From: Halobacillus naozhouensis
Lineage (GTDB): Bacteria; Bacillota; Bacilli; Bacillales; Halobacillaceae
Assembly (NCBI RefSeq): GCF_029714185.1
Contig: NZ_CP121671.1
Location: 1,240,001 to 1,304,000 of the forward strand
Direction: 5' to 3'
Length of the DNA stretch: 64,000 bases
In this document: positions 43,007 through 51,912 of the stretch, in pieces
Numbering within the stretch: the stretch's first letter is position 1
How the letters are laid out: the number at the start of each line of letters is the position of its first letter
The notes under the pieces: model-generated
What the model was told of the DNA's origin: nothing
Database searches by the model: none
What the model saw: only the letters and a program-made list of their open reading frames with translations
Made by a program: the position numbers and the translations under genes

Positions 43007-43402
43007 ATGTACAGACAATTAGGCTTCCCATGGGGACTCCCCGGGGGTGGACCAGGTCAAGGCGGCTTCCCTGGGTTAGGCCCTCCGCCAGGTCGTCCGC
43101 CACAGGGAGGAACACAGGGCGCGCCGCAAAATTACCCCCCTGGTCCCCCGCCAGGTGACATAGAGTCTTACCCGGATGCACAAGGGTTTGGTGGTCCAGG
43201 TATTTATGCTGTGGATCCTGGTTCCATGTTTGGATGCTTGTTTCGGTTTACCAGAGTACGTTTAAATAATGGGCGAAGATTTTGGTTTTATCCCATCTTT
43301 ATTGGCCGAACATCTGTAGCTGGGTATCGCTGGCGCCCGAACCGCCATTCCTGGGAATACTTCGGAATTGATACGGATCGGATTTCAAGTTTCAGTTGTT
43401 AA
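43007..43402 (+). CDS. Gly/Pro-rich protein with conserved C-terminal domain
   Basis: 131 aa. The first 75 residues are low-complexity Gly/Pro/Gln (GLPGGGPGQGGFPGLGPPPG and similar); the last 50 form an ordered part (CLFRFTRVRLNNGRRFWFYP, IFIGRTSVAGYRW, FGIDTDRISSFSC) with Cys at both ends. Proteins of this plan occur in many Bacillaceae with unknown function. The AAAGGA site lies about 12 nt before the chosen ATG; an upstream ATG at 42968 would add 13 residues. Confidence 0.75.
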   Translation: MYRQLGFPWGLPGGGPGQGGFPGLGPPPGRPPQGGTQGAPQNYPPGPPPGDIESYPDAQGFGGPGIYAVDPGSMFGCLFRFTRVRLNNGRRFWFYPIFIGRTSVAGYRWRPNRHSWEYFGIDTDRISSFSC

Positions 43403-43436
43403 AAAAGATGGTGCCACGAGCGTGGTGCCATTTTTT
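43402..43436 (+). terminator. Intrinsic terminator
   Basis: ATGGTGCCACG pairs with CGTGGTGCCAT (two central wobble pairs), followed by six T. Confidence 0.8.
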
Positions 43437-43481
43437 CTGCTACACTATGAATAACAGATAGATAAAAAGGGGAGAAGAGAA

Positions 43482-44027
43482 ATGACCTATGTCAGAGTGG
43501 CTCGATTTGAGGACGCGAAAGATATTGCTAATATCCATATTCAAAGCTGGAAATCTACATATAAAGACTTGATCGATGAAAGGGATATGAGTAATATCAC
43601 TCTCGAAAATCGAGTCGTTCTATGGGAAACCATTTTACGAACCCCGGTTAACGGCCAGATTGCTTATGTGATTGAGAACGATCAAGAGGAAGTTGTAGGA
43701 TTTGTATCCGGTGGAAAAGAGCGGACCAAGAATTATGGGTACGATGGGGAAATTTATGCCATTTATTTATTGGATGATTACCAGCGTAAAGGCTATGGGA
43801 CAAAGATGATCGAAGCGTTCGTGGCGGCTATGAAGGAAGCAGGTTATCAATCCCTGTTAGTCTGGGTGCTAACGCGTAACCCTTCAAGCAACTTTTATCG
43901 TATCTTGGGAGCCCAGCCAGTCGAAGCTGAAGAAGTCACCATTGGCCAGGGCACATATGAAGAAACAGCCTATGGCTGGGAGCATATTGACTTGTTGTTA
44001 CAGCGTTTTTCCTTGAAAAAAGAATAG
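43482..44027 (+). CDS. GNAT acetyltransferase
   Basis: 181 aa. VARFEDAKDIANIHIQSWKS and STYKDLIDERDM at the N-terminus, motif A YAIYLLDDYQRKGYGTKMIE, motif B SLLVWVLTRNPSSNFYRILG. Same subgroup as the GNAT at 39.6 kb. AAGGGGAGAAGAG lies before the ATG. Single-gene unit with a strong terminator; substrate unknown. Confidence 0.9.
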   Translation: MTYVRVARFEDAKDIANIHIQSWKSTYKDLIDERDMSNITLENRVVLWETILRTPVNGQIAYVIENDQEEVVGFVSGGKERTKNYGYDGEIYAIYLLDDYQRKGYGTKMIEAFVAAMKEAGYQSLLVWVLTRNPSSNFYRILGAQPVEAEEVTIGQGTYEETAYGWEHIDLLLQRFSLKKE

Positions 44028-44035
44028 TAACTGGT

Positions 44036-44067
44036 AAAAGCCTTCCTGACTGCAGGAAGGCTTTTTT
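44036..44067. terminator. Bidirectional terminator
   Basis: AAAAGCCTTCCTG pairs with CAGGAAGGCTTTT; shared with the convergent CDF gene, whose last codons it touches. Confidence 0.9.
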
Positions 44068-44938
44068 ACTCTTCTTTAAAAGGTTCGATATGAATGTGAG
44101 CATAATAAATGTTCATTTCCTGCTTAAGGAGAACCTCCACCTCATCGGTAATGTCATGGCCTTCTTGAATGGTCAGATTTGGATCAATATGAATGGTAGC
44201 ATCTACAAAAGTCTGATTCCCTTGCAAGCGAGCCTTCACGTCTTCAACGGTTAAAACGGAAGGATGGCTGGCAATTACATGACGAATATTCTTAACTTCC
44301 ACTTTGTTAAAGCCGTCACTAAGAGTGTGACTGGCCTCCCTGAAAATATCCCACGCAGTTTTACAAATAATCAGTCCGACAATTAAGCCTGCTAAGGGGT
44401 CGAGCCAATACACTCCTAACTGGGCACCGAAAATACCTACAGCAGCTCCGATACTGACAAGTGCATCTGAGCGGTTATCCTGGGCAGCGGCGTAGAGTGC
44501 CTGACTGCCAACTTGGCCGGCGAGATTCAGATTGTAACGGTACACGACAAACATAAACAGGGCTGCCAAAATAGCCGTCCATCCCGTTAGCATAGAAGGT
44601 TCACTGATATGCCCGTTCATGATGTCCCCAATGGTCCCCACAATAACTTCGATTCCAACAGTCATCATGATGAAGGCAGCCACTAAGGAAGCAATGGTTT
44701 CCGCCCTGAAATGGCCATAATGATGATCCTCATCAGGAGGTTTCCGGGAAATTTTTAACCCGATGAGCACGGCAATAGATGCAATGACATCTGTTGTATT
44801 ATTCAGTCCGTCAGCTCTAAGCGCCTCTGAGTTCCCGATTGTTGCCACAATAAGTTTAACCGCAGCCAAGACTAGATAAGCAATGATGCTCACCCATGCT
44901 CCTTTTTCACCGCGTTTTATATTTTCGTATTCTCCCAT
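44066..44938 (-). CDS. mneS: Cation diffusion facilitator, MneS/MneP type (Mn2+ efflux)
   Basis: 290 aa. Six membrane segments and a C-terminal cytosolic domain (KNIRHVIASHPSVLTVEDVK, IHIDPNLTIQEGHDITDEVE). The metal site in the second segment reads ADGLNNTTD, so Asn46 and Asp50 stand where zinc transporters have His or Asp; the NxxxD pattern is that of Mn exporters. HHYGHFRAE is the usual loop. Length and sequence agree with B. subtilis MneS (YeaB), a Mn efflux pump. Mn specificity is inferred from the motif and similarity. GGGGGTT lies upstream of the ATG. Confidence 0.9.
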   Translation of the reverse strand: MGEYENIKRGEKGAWVSIIAYLVLAAVKLIVATIGNSEALRADGLNNTTDVIASIAVLIGLKISRKPPDEDHHYGHFRAETIASLVAAFIMMTVGIEVIVGTIGDIMNGHISEPSMLTGWTAILAALFMFVVYRYNLNLAGQVGSQALYAAAQDNRSDALVSIGAAVGIFGAQLGVYWLDPLAGLIVGLIICKTAWDIFREASHTLSDGFNKVEVKNIRHVIASHPSVLTVEDVKARLQGNQTFVDATIHIDPNLTIQEGHDITDEVEVLLKQEMNIYYAHIHIEPFKEE

Positions 44939-45252
44939 AACGAGAACCCCCGGTTTGTTTTGTACAGCATGTTATAGCTTACCAAAGCTAGTGACATTGG
45001 GTCTAGAGAAAAAAATCTACCCGTCTACACATAGCTTGCGGACGGTAAGAATCTTTGAGCAAGGTAAACTTTTAAACAGTCCCAGTTTAGCCATGTGTCC
45101 GCTTCCTTATATAGTTTTTTTAGAATTTATTTTGTGCAAAAAAGGTTTATATTTTAAATTAAAGGGAATTATATAACTAAATATTCAGAAAAATGATTGC
45201 GAAATACATTAAAATCCTTCATAATGGAAAAAAGCAATAAGGGGGTATTCTC

Positions 45253-45495
45253 ATTAGAAAGCAAAAGGTTATATACGTATTGCGTCGAAACCCTGGATTT
45301 AGGAATCGTGAAATCACTGCCAAAAGAGAATTGTCCTTCGGGATCCGTTTAGCCTCAAGACTGCTTCTGGATGAATTAAGCTACCAATTTAATAAAGAAC
45401 AGATAGACAGACAAATTAACTTAGCCATTGATAACAATGATAGACAAGAATTTAACCGTTTAAGTGAAAAATATCAACCCTATACGTGGGAATAG
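45253..45495 (+). CDS. IDEAL-domain protein (80 aa)
   Basis: The C-terminal half (LLLDELSYQFNKEQIDRQIN, LAIDNNDRQEFNRLSEKY) is an IDEAL domain, a short helical module named after the motif in this family and found in Bacillus YpiB/YozD-like proteins. The N-terminus RKQKVIYVLRRNPGFRNREI is basic. The longest canonical frame starts at TTG 45280 with poor ribosome-site spacing. AAGGGGGT (7 of 8 to the ideal site) lies 6 nt before an in-frame ATT at 45253, which I use as the start. Function unknown. The 313-nt gap before it holds no other gene. Confidence 0.7.
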   Translation: MRKQKVIYVLRRNPGFRNREITAKRELSFGIRLASRLLLDELSYQFNKEQIDRQINLAIDNNDRQEFNRLSEKYQPYTWE

Positions 45496-45501
45496 ATGAT
45501 A

Positions 45502-45532
45502 AAGCGCCACTAACTTAGTGGCGCTTTTTTTT
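45502..45532 (+). terminator. Intrinsic terminator
   Basis: AAGCGCCACTAA pairs with TTAGTGGCGCTT and continues in T. Immediately followed by the dispersed repeat element. Confidence 0.92.
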
Positions 45533-45707
45533 GACCCCACACGACGTAGGGGCGTCCGATGTTGACACATGCCCCATAGGATGTGGGGTAGTTCGACGTT
45601 GAGGACGTCCCGGTTTTGCCGAACTTCATTGACTCCGAACTTAGTCAAACTTCCTTATAATTTGGTCTTAGCCGCACTCCCCCTTGTCGATCAAACGGGC
45701 TATTAGT
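45533..45707. repeat. Dispersed composite repeat, copy 1
   Basis: Two 37-nt units start with CCCC at 45535 and 45572 (CCCCACACGACGTAGGGGCG and CCCCATAGGATGTGGGGTAG). Then come units beginning GAACTT or AACTT (CGAACTTCATTGACTCCGAA). The end, from GCCGCACTCCCCCTTG on, resembles the end of the second copy at 56.5 kb. No ribosome site or coding signal. It fills the space before the DD-carboxypeptidase gene. Confidence 0.75.
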
Positions 45708-45803
45708 CTCAAGTTTATTTTCGTACAAAATGTTTTGTACAGAAACTTCCTGAAAATGTTATAGTGAGTAAGAAGATTAAAGGGTTAGGAAGGTATGACA
45801 ATT

Positions 45804-46682
45804 ATGAAATGGAAGTATATTGTACTAGGGGCGAGCTTAAGTGTGATACTGTCAGGATGCTCCCTTGACCAATTTACCAGTTCAGGTAATGAGGACGGGC
45901 AACAGACGTCCACCGAGCAACCTCCATCAAGTGATGAAGGTTCCACTAATGAGCAAAAGCAAACAGGTGAAGGTGGGAATACTGAACAATCCGAACAGGA
46001 ACAAAAAGAGCAGCAAAAGGAAGAGCCTGAAGAACCAAACGTTCCAGCTGCCGGGGAAAAAACAGAGGAAAAGAAAGACAGTGATGGGCTGACCGTTGTC
46101 AGCGAACCTAAAAGTATGCACGTTGTGGTCAACAAACAGCGGAAACTGCCAGATGGGTACACACCACCTGACCTTGTTGTCCCGGACGTCCCGTTTTACT
46201 TCACCGAGTTTCATCCTAAAAAACAGATGCGCAAGGAAGCGGCCAAGGCCCTCGAGGAATTGTTTGCTGCTGCCAGCAAAGACGGGATTGACTTAGTTGC
46301 TGCCTCAGGATACCGCTCCTATGAGAGACAAAAAAGTATCTATCAGCAAAATGTGGCTGAGCGCGGGAAAGAAGAAGCAAATCAATTCTCTGCCAAGCCT
46401 GGAACAAGCGAGCATCAGACAGGGCTGGCTATGGATGTGACTTCTGCACAAATGGCGTTTAAATTAAAGCAGACCTTTAGTCAAACCGATGAAGGTGAGT
46501 GGCTTGCGAAACATGCCCATAAGTACGGGTTTATCATTAGATATCCAAAAGGAAAATCCGATATAACCGGTTATTCGTATGAGCCGTGGCATTTAAGATA
46601 TGTAGGGACAGATATATCAACAGAAATACACAACCAGGAGGAGACACTGGAAGAATTCTTTGGATTCTACCCAGCTTCCTGA
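45804..46682 (+). CDS. D-alanyl-D-alanine carboxypeptidase lipoprotein (VanY/M15B)
   Basis: 292 aa. Lipoprotein signal with lipobox LSGC (Cys19), a long Glu/Gln/Ser-rich linker (about 25-100), and a C-terminal VanY domain with zinc ligands His204 and Asp211 (SEHQTGLAMDV), catalytic Glu260 and ligand His263 (YEPWHLRYVG). It trims the terminal D-Ala of peptidoglycan stem peptides outside the membrane. B. subtilis YodJ is similar. AGGAAGG lies 10 nt before the chosen ATG; an ATG three codons upstream is too close. Confidence 0.93.
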   Translation: MKWKYIVLGASLSVILSGCSLDQFTSSGNEDGQQTSTEQPPSSDEGSTNEQKQTGEGGNTEQSEQEQKEQQKEEPEEPNVPAAGEKTEEKKDSDGLTVVSEPKSMHVVVNKQRKLPDGYTPPDLVVPDVPFYFTEFHPKKQMRKEAAKALEELFAAASKDGIDLVAASGYRSYERQKSIYQQNVAERGKEEANQFSAKPGTSEHQTGLAMDVTSAQMAFKLKQTFSQTDEGEWLAKHAHKYGFIIRYPKGKSDITGYSYEPWHLRYVGTDISTEIHNQEETLEEFFGFYPAS

Positions 46683-46694
46683 TCATACATGAAC

Positions 46695-46768
46695 AAAAAA
46701 GGAGCCTGGCTTGATCAGCACGTTAGACATAATCTAATGCGCAGTTAAGCGCCAGAGCTCCTTTTTTT
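46695..46768. terminator. Extended terminator hairpin
   Basis: AAAAAAGGAGC-CTGGC pairs with GCCAG-GCTCCTTTTTTT (two extra bases), with an inner TTAGA/TCTAA hairpin. It serves the carboxypeptidase gene and, read backwards, the convergent gene. Confidence 0.8.
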
Positions 46769-47387
46769 ATTCGCTTAATCCGACTCTAGAGCGAGGGAAT
46801 CGTGATTCTTTTATTTCTTCAAAAGCAAACTGGGCTGTGTCGCCAACTGTTATTTTCTTTCCATCAACAGGTAAGTAATTGACTTCATGGCGGATTCGCC
46901 CTGCAGCCTCACCATCAGGGAGGTATGTTGGACATAAAATTGTCCAGGAAAGGTTTGATCCGGTTAAAGCCCCAAAGACAAATAAATGCTCTTCCGCTGC
47001 GAAGGTTTGACGCCGTTTCGATTCACTGGTTTGAAATCGATAGCTGCCTTCCTCAACACGGCTATTCAAAATACCTGCAGTGCCGATCGTTATGATTCGA
47101 TCAACCTTGTATTTGTTCATGGACTGAATCATTGCACGGACCGCTTGCGAAAGAGTCGTAGTTTTATCCGTGCCAAGTCCGCTAAATACAATATCGCAGC
47201 CTTGTATGGTTGCTTCCACATCTTCAGGGTTTTTAGCGTTACCTTCGATAAGATGGGCATTGGGGATCATCTCTTGAGCCCTGGCACGATCCCGCACTAA
47301 GGCGTTGACTTCTATATTCTCTTCAGTAGCTTTATTGACCACACGACTTCCTACTCTTCCAGTGGCCCCAAAAACGGCAATCTTCAT
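46767..47387 (-). CDS. NAD(P)H-binding protein (atypical SDR)
   Basis: 206 aa. The N-terminal Rossmann motif MKIAVFGATGRVGSRVV, then NALVRDRARAQEM, GCDIVFSGLG and RIITIGTAGIL are those of NmrA/YwnB-like NAD(P)H-binding proteins. No Tyr-x3-Lys catalytic pair was found, so a sensing or a quinone-linked role is as likely as a dehydrogenase. GAGGTG lies upstream of the chosen ATG. Divergent to the MFS gene. Confidence 0.87.
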   Translation of the reverse strand: MKIAVFGATGRVGSRVVNKATEENIEVNALVRDRARAQEMIPNAHLIEGNAKNPEDVEATIQGCDIVFSGLGTDKTTTLSQAVRAMIQSMNKYKVDRIITIGTAGILNSRVEEGSYRFQTSESKRRQTFAAEEHLFVFGALTGSNLSWTILCPTYLPDGEAAGRIRHEVNYLPVDGKKITVGDTAQFAFEEIKESRFPRSRVGLSE

Positions 47388-47478
47388 CAGTAGCACCTCA
47401 CTATTATGAATTTTGTAAAAAATTGAACTATAATCCGGACTGATTTGATAAACTTAAATGACAGGGAGGTGGCATGGA

Positions 47479-48774
47479 ATGAAAAAGAAACCAGTCTTAA
47501 GCTGGATGTTATATGATTTTGGGAACTCTGCTTTTGCTACAACCATTATGGCTGCCGTGTTGCCTGTTTTTTATTATGATGTAGCTGCAAAAGGGGTTGA
47601 GAATTCCCTGGCCACCAGCTATTGGGGATATTCCCAGTCTATAGCTGTGTTAATCATCGCGATACTGGCTCCGGTTCTTGGCGCCATCAGTGACTTTTCA
47701 GCGGCCAAGAAAAAGTTCTTAATGTTTTTTGCCTTCATGGGGATGACGGCAAGTGTGCTGTTAGCCTTTGTAGGGGAAGGTGATTACCTTTTAGCTTCCC
47801 TGCTCCTGATCGTAGGTACCATTGGGTTTTCCGGGGGCAATGCGTTCTATGATGCCTTCTTGCCGGAAGTTAGTAATGAGAAATCCATCGATAGAGTATC
47901 CTCCTGGGGCTATGCTTTCGGCTATATAGGAGGGGGAATACTGTTAGCCATTAACCTAATGATGATCTTAAATTATCAATGGTTTGGCTTGCCTGACACA
48001 CTGACAGCTACACAGCTCTCATTTGTATCTGTCGGGGTATGGTGGCTGGTTTTTGCGATTCCGCTATTTAAAAATGTTAAGGAAGAGAAAAAGCAGCGGC
48101 CCCGGCGTACAGAATCCTACGCTAAAATCGGCTTTAAACGAGTTGGCAGAACGATTAGAGAGCTGCCTCAATTTAAACACCTGCTTATTTTCCTATTGGC
48201 GTTCTGGCTCTACAATGATGGGATCTCAACGATTATTAAAATGGCTACTATCTATGGCCGAGATATCGGGATCAACAGCAATTCACTTATTCTGGCTTTA
48301 TTAATTACTCAATTTGTCGGGATTCCTTTCGCCTTCCTATTCGGGTATCTCGCAGATAAAATTTCTGCAAAGCGTGCCCTTACACTGGCACTATACATTT
48401 ATTTAGCTATTGTGGCATTAGGGTATTTCATGACATCTGCGTTGCACTTTTACTTGTTAGCCATCTGTGTAGGGATGGTTCAAGGCGGGGCACAGTCATT
48501 GAGCCGGTCTATTTTTGGTAAAATGGTTCCAGCTGACCGTCACGCAGAATTTTACGGTTTTTATGGGATTTCTTCTAAATTCGCTGCTATCTTCGGACCA
48601 TTTGTTTTTGCACTAGTCGGCCAGCTGTCGGGATCAAGCCGGCTCGGTATTTTGTCGTTAATGGTTTTCTTTATCGGTGGCATTGCGTTGTTGAAATTCG
48701 TAGATGTTGAAAAAGGAGCACATCAAGCTCGGGAACATACAAGAAATCAGCAAAAGACAATTGTTAAAACGTAG
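47479..48774 (+). CDS. MFS transporter, UMF1/Atg22-like (YxiO type)
   Basis: 431 aa with 12 membrane segments. SWMLYDFGNSAFATTIMAAV at the N-terminus is the signature of the UMF1 (Atg22-like) MFS family; GLPDTLTATQLSFV and AICVGMVQGGAQSLSRSIFG are also typical. B. subtilis YxiO is a similar protein. In fungi Atg22 exports amino acids from the vacuole; bacterial substrates are unknown. The start is the ATG behind GGAGGTGGC; a longer frame of seven codons is less likely. Confidence 0.88.
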   Translation: MKKKPVLSWMLYDFGNSAFATTIMAAVLPVFYYDVAAKGVENSLATSYWGYSQSIAVLIIAILAPVLGAISDFSAAKKKFLMFFAFMGMTASVLLAFVGEGDYLLASLLLIVGTIGFSGGNAFYDAFLPEVSNEKSIDRVSSWGYAFGYIGGGILLAINLMMILNYQWFGLPDTLTATQLSFVSVGVWWLVFAIPLFKNVKEEKKQRPRRTESYAKIGFKRVGRTIRELPQFKHLLIFLLAFWLYNDGISTIIKMATIYGRDIGINSNSLILALLITQFVGIPFAFLFGYLADKISAKRALTLALYIYLAIVALGYFMTSALHFYLLAICVGMVQGGAQSLSRSIFGKMVPADRHAEFYGFYGISSKFAAIFGPFVFALVGQLSGSSRLGILSLMVFFIGGIALLKFVDVEKGAHQAREHTRNQQKTIVKT

Positions 48775-48812
48775 AAGACAGCCCTGCAGCGCGCATGGCT
48801 GTCTTAGTTTGT
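48775..48812 (+). terminator. Intrinsic terminator
   Basis: AAGACAGCC pairs with GGCTGTCTT (13-nt loop), then AGTTTGTT. Confidence 0.65.
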
Positions 48813-48820
48813 TAAGGGAT

Positions 48821-49738
48821 TCATACAATAGGGTCACTGTAGTAGTTTTCAAGCTCTAGCGACAGCGGTTTTCCGGTATCATAAGAGATATCCCCGACTA
48901 AAACCTCAAGCTCTGCCAGCAGTTCTTCATTCGTACTGCTCCAATACTGAAGAATTCGTTTAATTATGTTGCAAGCCTCTGCAAAAGCCTCTTCATATAA
49001 ATTAATAAAGGATGCAGTGAGGATTTCTCCGGTAGCTGAATGCTTCCATTCTTGGTTAGTTTCATTTAAGTAGTCAGCTTCCTTCTCGATCGGCCTGTGT
49101 GAAAAGGAAGAAACTAGCGACCCTAATAATTGGTTTTTCCATCCACTCGGATCAAACAATAAACGCTGAGCGAGGGCGATATCCAGTAATGATTGAACTA
49201 TATAATTAGAAGGGACAGACTGAACTACTTGTGGAAATTGAATATAAATTTCCTGTTCGAGCCATTGAGCCAGTGCCTTTGCTTCTTTTTTACTCAATTG
49301 AATCTGCCGGTGAGCGGGTGTTTTCCACGTTTTTAGATCCCGATACCGATCAAGCATAATGGTGTCAATGATGACTTCAAACACTTGATGCTTATTGCCC
49401 TCATAGCCAGCACGATAATGAATATAAGGATGTGTGAAGCGGTCAAGGATATGATGGGTTATGAATCCTAGAATATAGGCCTGTGACTGGTTTCTTTCAG
49501 ATTTGCCACTTTGAATGATATTGAGTAGGAAGGAACCGCATTTTTCTTTATGCAGCTTCATCCCAACTTCGGGAACGTCGTGGTTATTGAACATGGGCCA
49601 GAAATTGTAATAGAAGAATGGATCAGGTCCTTGAGCACCGAGGTTTAAAAATCGACTAGAAGTATTGATGATATCTTGGCGCTCAAGTCTGTCACATACG
49701 TCTTCTGTAAATAGAATATGTGTCCAAATATTTGGCAT
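48821..49738 (-). CDS. Zinc-dependent phospholipase C-like protein
   Basis: 305 aa. MPNIWTHILFTEDVCDRL, then FLNLGAQGPDPFFYYNFWP and ILGFITHHILDRFTHPYIHY carry the His/Asp pattern of the zinc-dependent PLC domain (PF00882 type). There is no signal peptide, so it is a cytosolic member, as in many Bacilli; whether it splits phospholipids is not known. GAGGTG lies 5 nt before the chosen ATG; a GTG two codons upstream is an alternative. The 302 nt between this gene and fumC show only a weak A/T-flanked hairpin near 49780-49802. Confidence 0.85.
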   Translation of the reverse strand: MPNIWTHILFTEDVCDRLERQDIINTSSRFLNLGAQGPDPFFYYNFWPMFNNHDVPEVGMKLHKEKCGSFLLNIIQSGKSERNQSQAYILGFITHHILDRFTHPYIHYRAGYEGNKHQVFEVIIDTIMLDRYRDLKTWKTPAHRQIQLSKKEAKALAQWLEQEIYIQFPQVVQSVPSNYIVQSLLDIALAQRLLFDPSGWKNQLLGSLVSSFSHRPIEKEADYLNETNQEWKHSATGEILTASFINLYEEAFAEACNIIKRILQYWSSTNEELLAELEVLVGDISYDTGKPLSLELENYYSDPIV

Positions 49739-50040
49739 ATCCACACCTCGTTTTTCCTTTATTATAAACGAACATAGAAAAAGAGCCCAAAGGACTCTTT
49801 TTCACCCATTTATTTACCCACTGGAAAAGACCAAGCTCAAAACAGCCCCTCTCTCGTGAGAGATAAGACTTCTTTTCGTTGGTAATTTTTATTTTATAAT
49901 AAGATCAGAAAAATGTAAATAATCAGATAAGTTTCCTTTGTTATTTTTCAACAAAATTACTCGGCCTGTTTAATGAATGTTTATAAGAAAATTGATACAA
50001 TTAAAAGGGATGTTAACACAAGATATAAAGGAGGATCATC

Positions 50041-51432
50041 ATGAACTATCGAATTGAAAAAGATACACTAGGTGAAATAAAAGTTCCGAGTGACAAGTAT
50101 TGGGCAGCTCAAACGCAAAGAAGTAAAGAGAATTTCCCGATTGGCAACGAGAAAATGCCGAAAGAAATTATTGAAGGCTTTGCCATTCTAAAGAAGAGTG
50201 CAGCTCGAGCCAATAATGAACTTGGTTTGCTTGAAAAAGATAAAGCTGACGCTATTGGATATGCTGCCGATCAAATTCTTGAAGGCACATTAGAAGAGCA
50301 TTTTCCACTTGTTGTCTGGCAGACAGGCAGTGGGACGCAGTCTAATATGAATGTCAATGAAGTGATTGCACATGTTGGAAACAAGTGGTTAGAAGAAGTA
50401 GGAAAAGATACACGTCTGCATCCGAATGATGATGTTAACAAGTCTCAAAGCTCTAATGATACATATCCCACAGCTTTGCATATCGCGTCAGTCAGGAAGC
50501 TGGAGGATGTATTACTTCCAGGTTTAGCTCAATTAAAAGATACATTAGAAGAAAAGATGGAAGCGTTTCATGACATTGTGAAAATTGGACGTACCCACTT
50601 ACAGGATGCGACACCGCTTACTCTGGGACAGGAAATAAGTGGCTGGCACCGAATGCTTGAAAAAACGGAAAAAATGCTCATGGATAGTGCAAACTATGTA
50701 AGAGAGCTTGCGATTGGCGGGACAGCTGTCGGTACTGGGTTAAATGCCCATGTTGATTTTGCTGAGCAAGTCGTCGCAAAAATTAATGACGAAACACAGA
50801 AACATTTTATCTCTGCACCGAATAAGTTTCATGCGTTAACCTCACATGATGAACTGGTTCATGCACATGGTGCCATTAAAGCCTTGGCAGCTGACGTTAT
50901 GAAAATCGCGAATGATGTCAGATGGCTGGCCAGTGGGCCGCGTTGTGGAATCGGCGAAATTACGATTCCGGCTAATGAACCGGGCAGTTCGATCATGCCA
51001 GGTAAAGTTAATCCAACCCAAAGTGAAGCGATCACAATGGTTGCTGCCCAGGTGATGGGAAATGACGCAACGATTGGATTCGCGGCCAGTCAGGGTAATT
51101 TTGAGTTGAATGTATTTAAACCAGTTATTGCTTATAACTTCCTGCAGTCCGCGCAATTACTTGCTGACAGCATGGTTTCTTTCAATGACCGCTGTGTCGC
51201 AGGGTTAGAACCAAATCACGAGCAAATTGAGAAGTATCTGCGTGATTCATTAATGCTCGTAACGGCATTGAATCCGCATATTGGCTATGAAAATGCAGCT
51301 AAAATTGCAAAAACAGCGTTTGAAAAAGATCAAACATTAAAAGAAACAGCTGTGGAACTTGGCTTACTTACGGAAGAGCAGTTCGAGGAATATGTTGATC
51401 CGAAAGCTATGACAAAACCCAACGCAAAGTAA
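50041..51432 (+). CDS. fumC: Class II fumarate hydratase
   Basis: 463 aa. Reversible hydration of fumarate to malate in the citric acid cycle; cytosolic homotetramer with no iron-sulfur cluster. Signature GSSIMPGKVNP with Ser316-Ser317 in the mobile loop, active-site KIGRTHLQDATPLTLGQE, and SGTQSNMNVNEV and NKSQSSNDTYPTALH of the substrate site are all present. Full length. AAAGGAGGATC lies before the ATG. Single gene, on the plus strand; no terminator hairpin with a T-run was seen before the SASP gene. Confidence 0.97.
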   Translation: MNYRIEKDTLGEIKVPSDKYWAAQTQRSKENFPIGNEKMPKEIIEGFAILKKSAARANNELGLLEKDKADAIGYAADQILEGTLEEHFPLVVWQTGSGTQSNMNVNEVIAHVGNKWLEEVGKDTRLHPNDDVNKSQSSNDTYPTALHIASVRKLEDVLLPGLAQLKDTLEEKMEAFHDIVKIGRTHLQDATPLTLGQEISGWHRMLEKTEKMLMDSANYVRELAIGGTAVGTGLNAHVDFAEQVVAKINDETQKHFISAPNKFHALTSHDELVHAHGAIKALAADVMKIANDVRWLASGPRCGIGEITIPANEPGSSIMPGKVNPTQSEAITMVAAQVMGNDATIGFAASQGNFELNVFKPVIAYNFLQSAQLLADSMVSFNDRCVAGLEPNHEQIEKYLRDSLMLVTALNPHIGYENAAKIAKTAFEKDQTLKETAVELGLLTEEQFEEYVDPKAMTKPNAK

Positions 51433-51501
51433 TCATGTAACGTTCTAGCCACGTGCGCTTACCCTCCTGAAAAATTACCGTTTATTGGAATGAAATTTCT
51501 G

Positions 51502-51531
51502 TGATAAAAATGGGAGTACCCGATCATACTA
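51502..51531 (+). promoter_or_regulatory. Sigma-G promoter of the SASP gene
   Basis: TGATAA (4 of 6 to TGAATA), 17-nt spacer and an exact CATACTA -10, 30 nt upstream of the start codon. SASP genes are the classical sigma-G targets. Confidence 0.7.
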
Positions 51532-51560
51532 CTATTACACAGGACAGGAGGTGAGACAAC

Positions 51561-51758
51561 ATGGCTAACAACAGTTCTAACGAGTTAGTAGTACCTGGCG
51601 TACAACAAGCTCTAGACCAAATGAAAACTGAGATTGCACAAGAATTCGGAGTACAACTTGGTGCTGACACTACTTCCCGTGCCAACGGTTCTGTAGGTGG
51701 AGAGATCACTAAGCGTCTTGTGTCAATGGCTGAACAACAGTTCGGCGGACAAAAATAA
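51561..51758 (+). CDS. Small acid-soluble spore protein, alpha/beta type
   Basis: 65 aa. ELVVPGVQQALDQMKTEIAQ with EFGVQLGADTTSRANGSVGG and EITKRLVSMAEQQ is the complete alpha/beta SASP sequence, including the GPR cleavage region (TEIAQEFG). These proteins coat and protect spore DNA and supply amino acids on germination. AGGAGGTGAGA lies before the ATG. Forespore promoter upstream, strong terminator downstream. sspB is near yheA-yheB in B. subtilis, so this may be its counterpart. Confidence 0.96.
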   Translation: MANNSSNELVVPGVQQALDQMKTEIAQEFGVQLGADTTSRANGSVGGEITKRLVSMAEQQFGGQK

Positions 51759-51773
51759 TTAAATAATTTGAGG

Positions 51774-51810
51774 GAGGAGAAAGGGTGCGCCCTTTCTCCT
51801 CTTTATTTTT
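51774..51810 (+). terminator. Intrinsic terminator of the SASP gene
   Basis: GAGGAGAAAGGG pairs perfectly with CCCTTTCTCCTC (loop TGCG), then TTTATTTTT. Confidence 0.93.
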
Positions 51811-51859
51811 GTAAAAAAGAGCCACAACCTGAGCAGGCGCATTTTGGGCTTTTCGTTAG

Positions 51860-51900
51860 AAAAATAAAACCCGTAGCTGATCGGGCAGCTGCGGGTTTTA
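51860..51900 (-). terminator. Intrinsic terminator of msmX
   Basis: AAAACCCG-AGCTG pairs with CAGCT-CGGGTTTT; TTTTATTTTTC follows on the minus strand. Confidence 0.88.
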
Positions 51901-51912
51901 TAGTGATATGGA

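Noticed and set aside
46695..46768. Riboswitch-like structured region
   Set aside because: It lies after a stop codon between convergent genes and is explained as an extended terminator.
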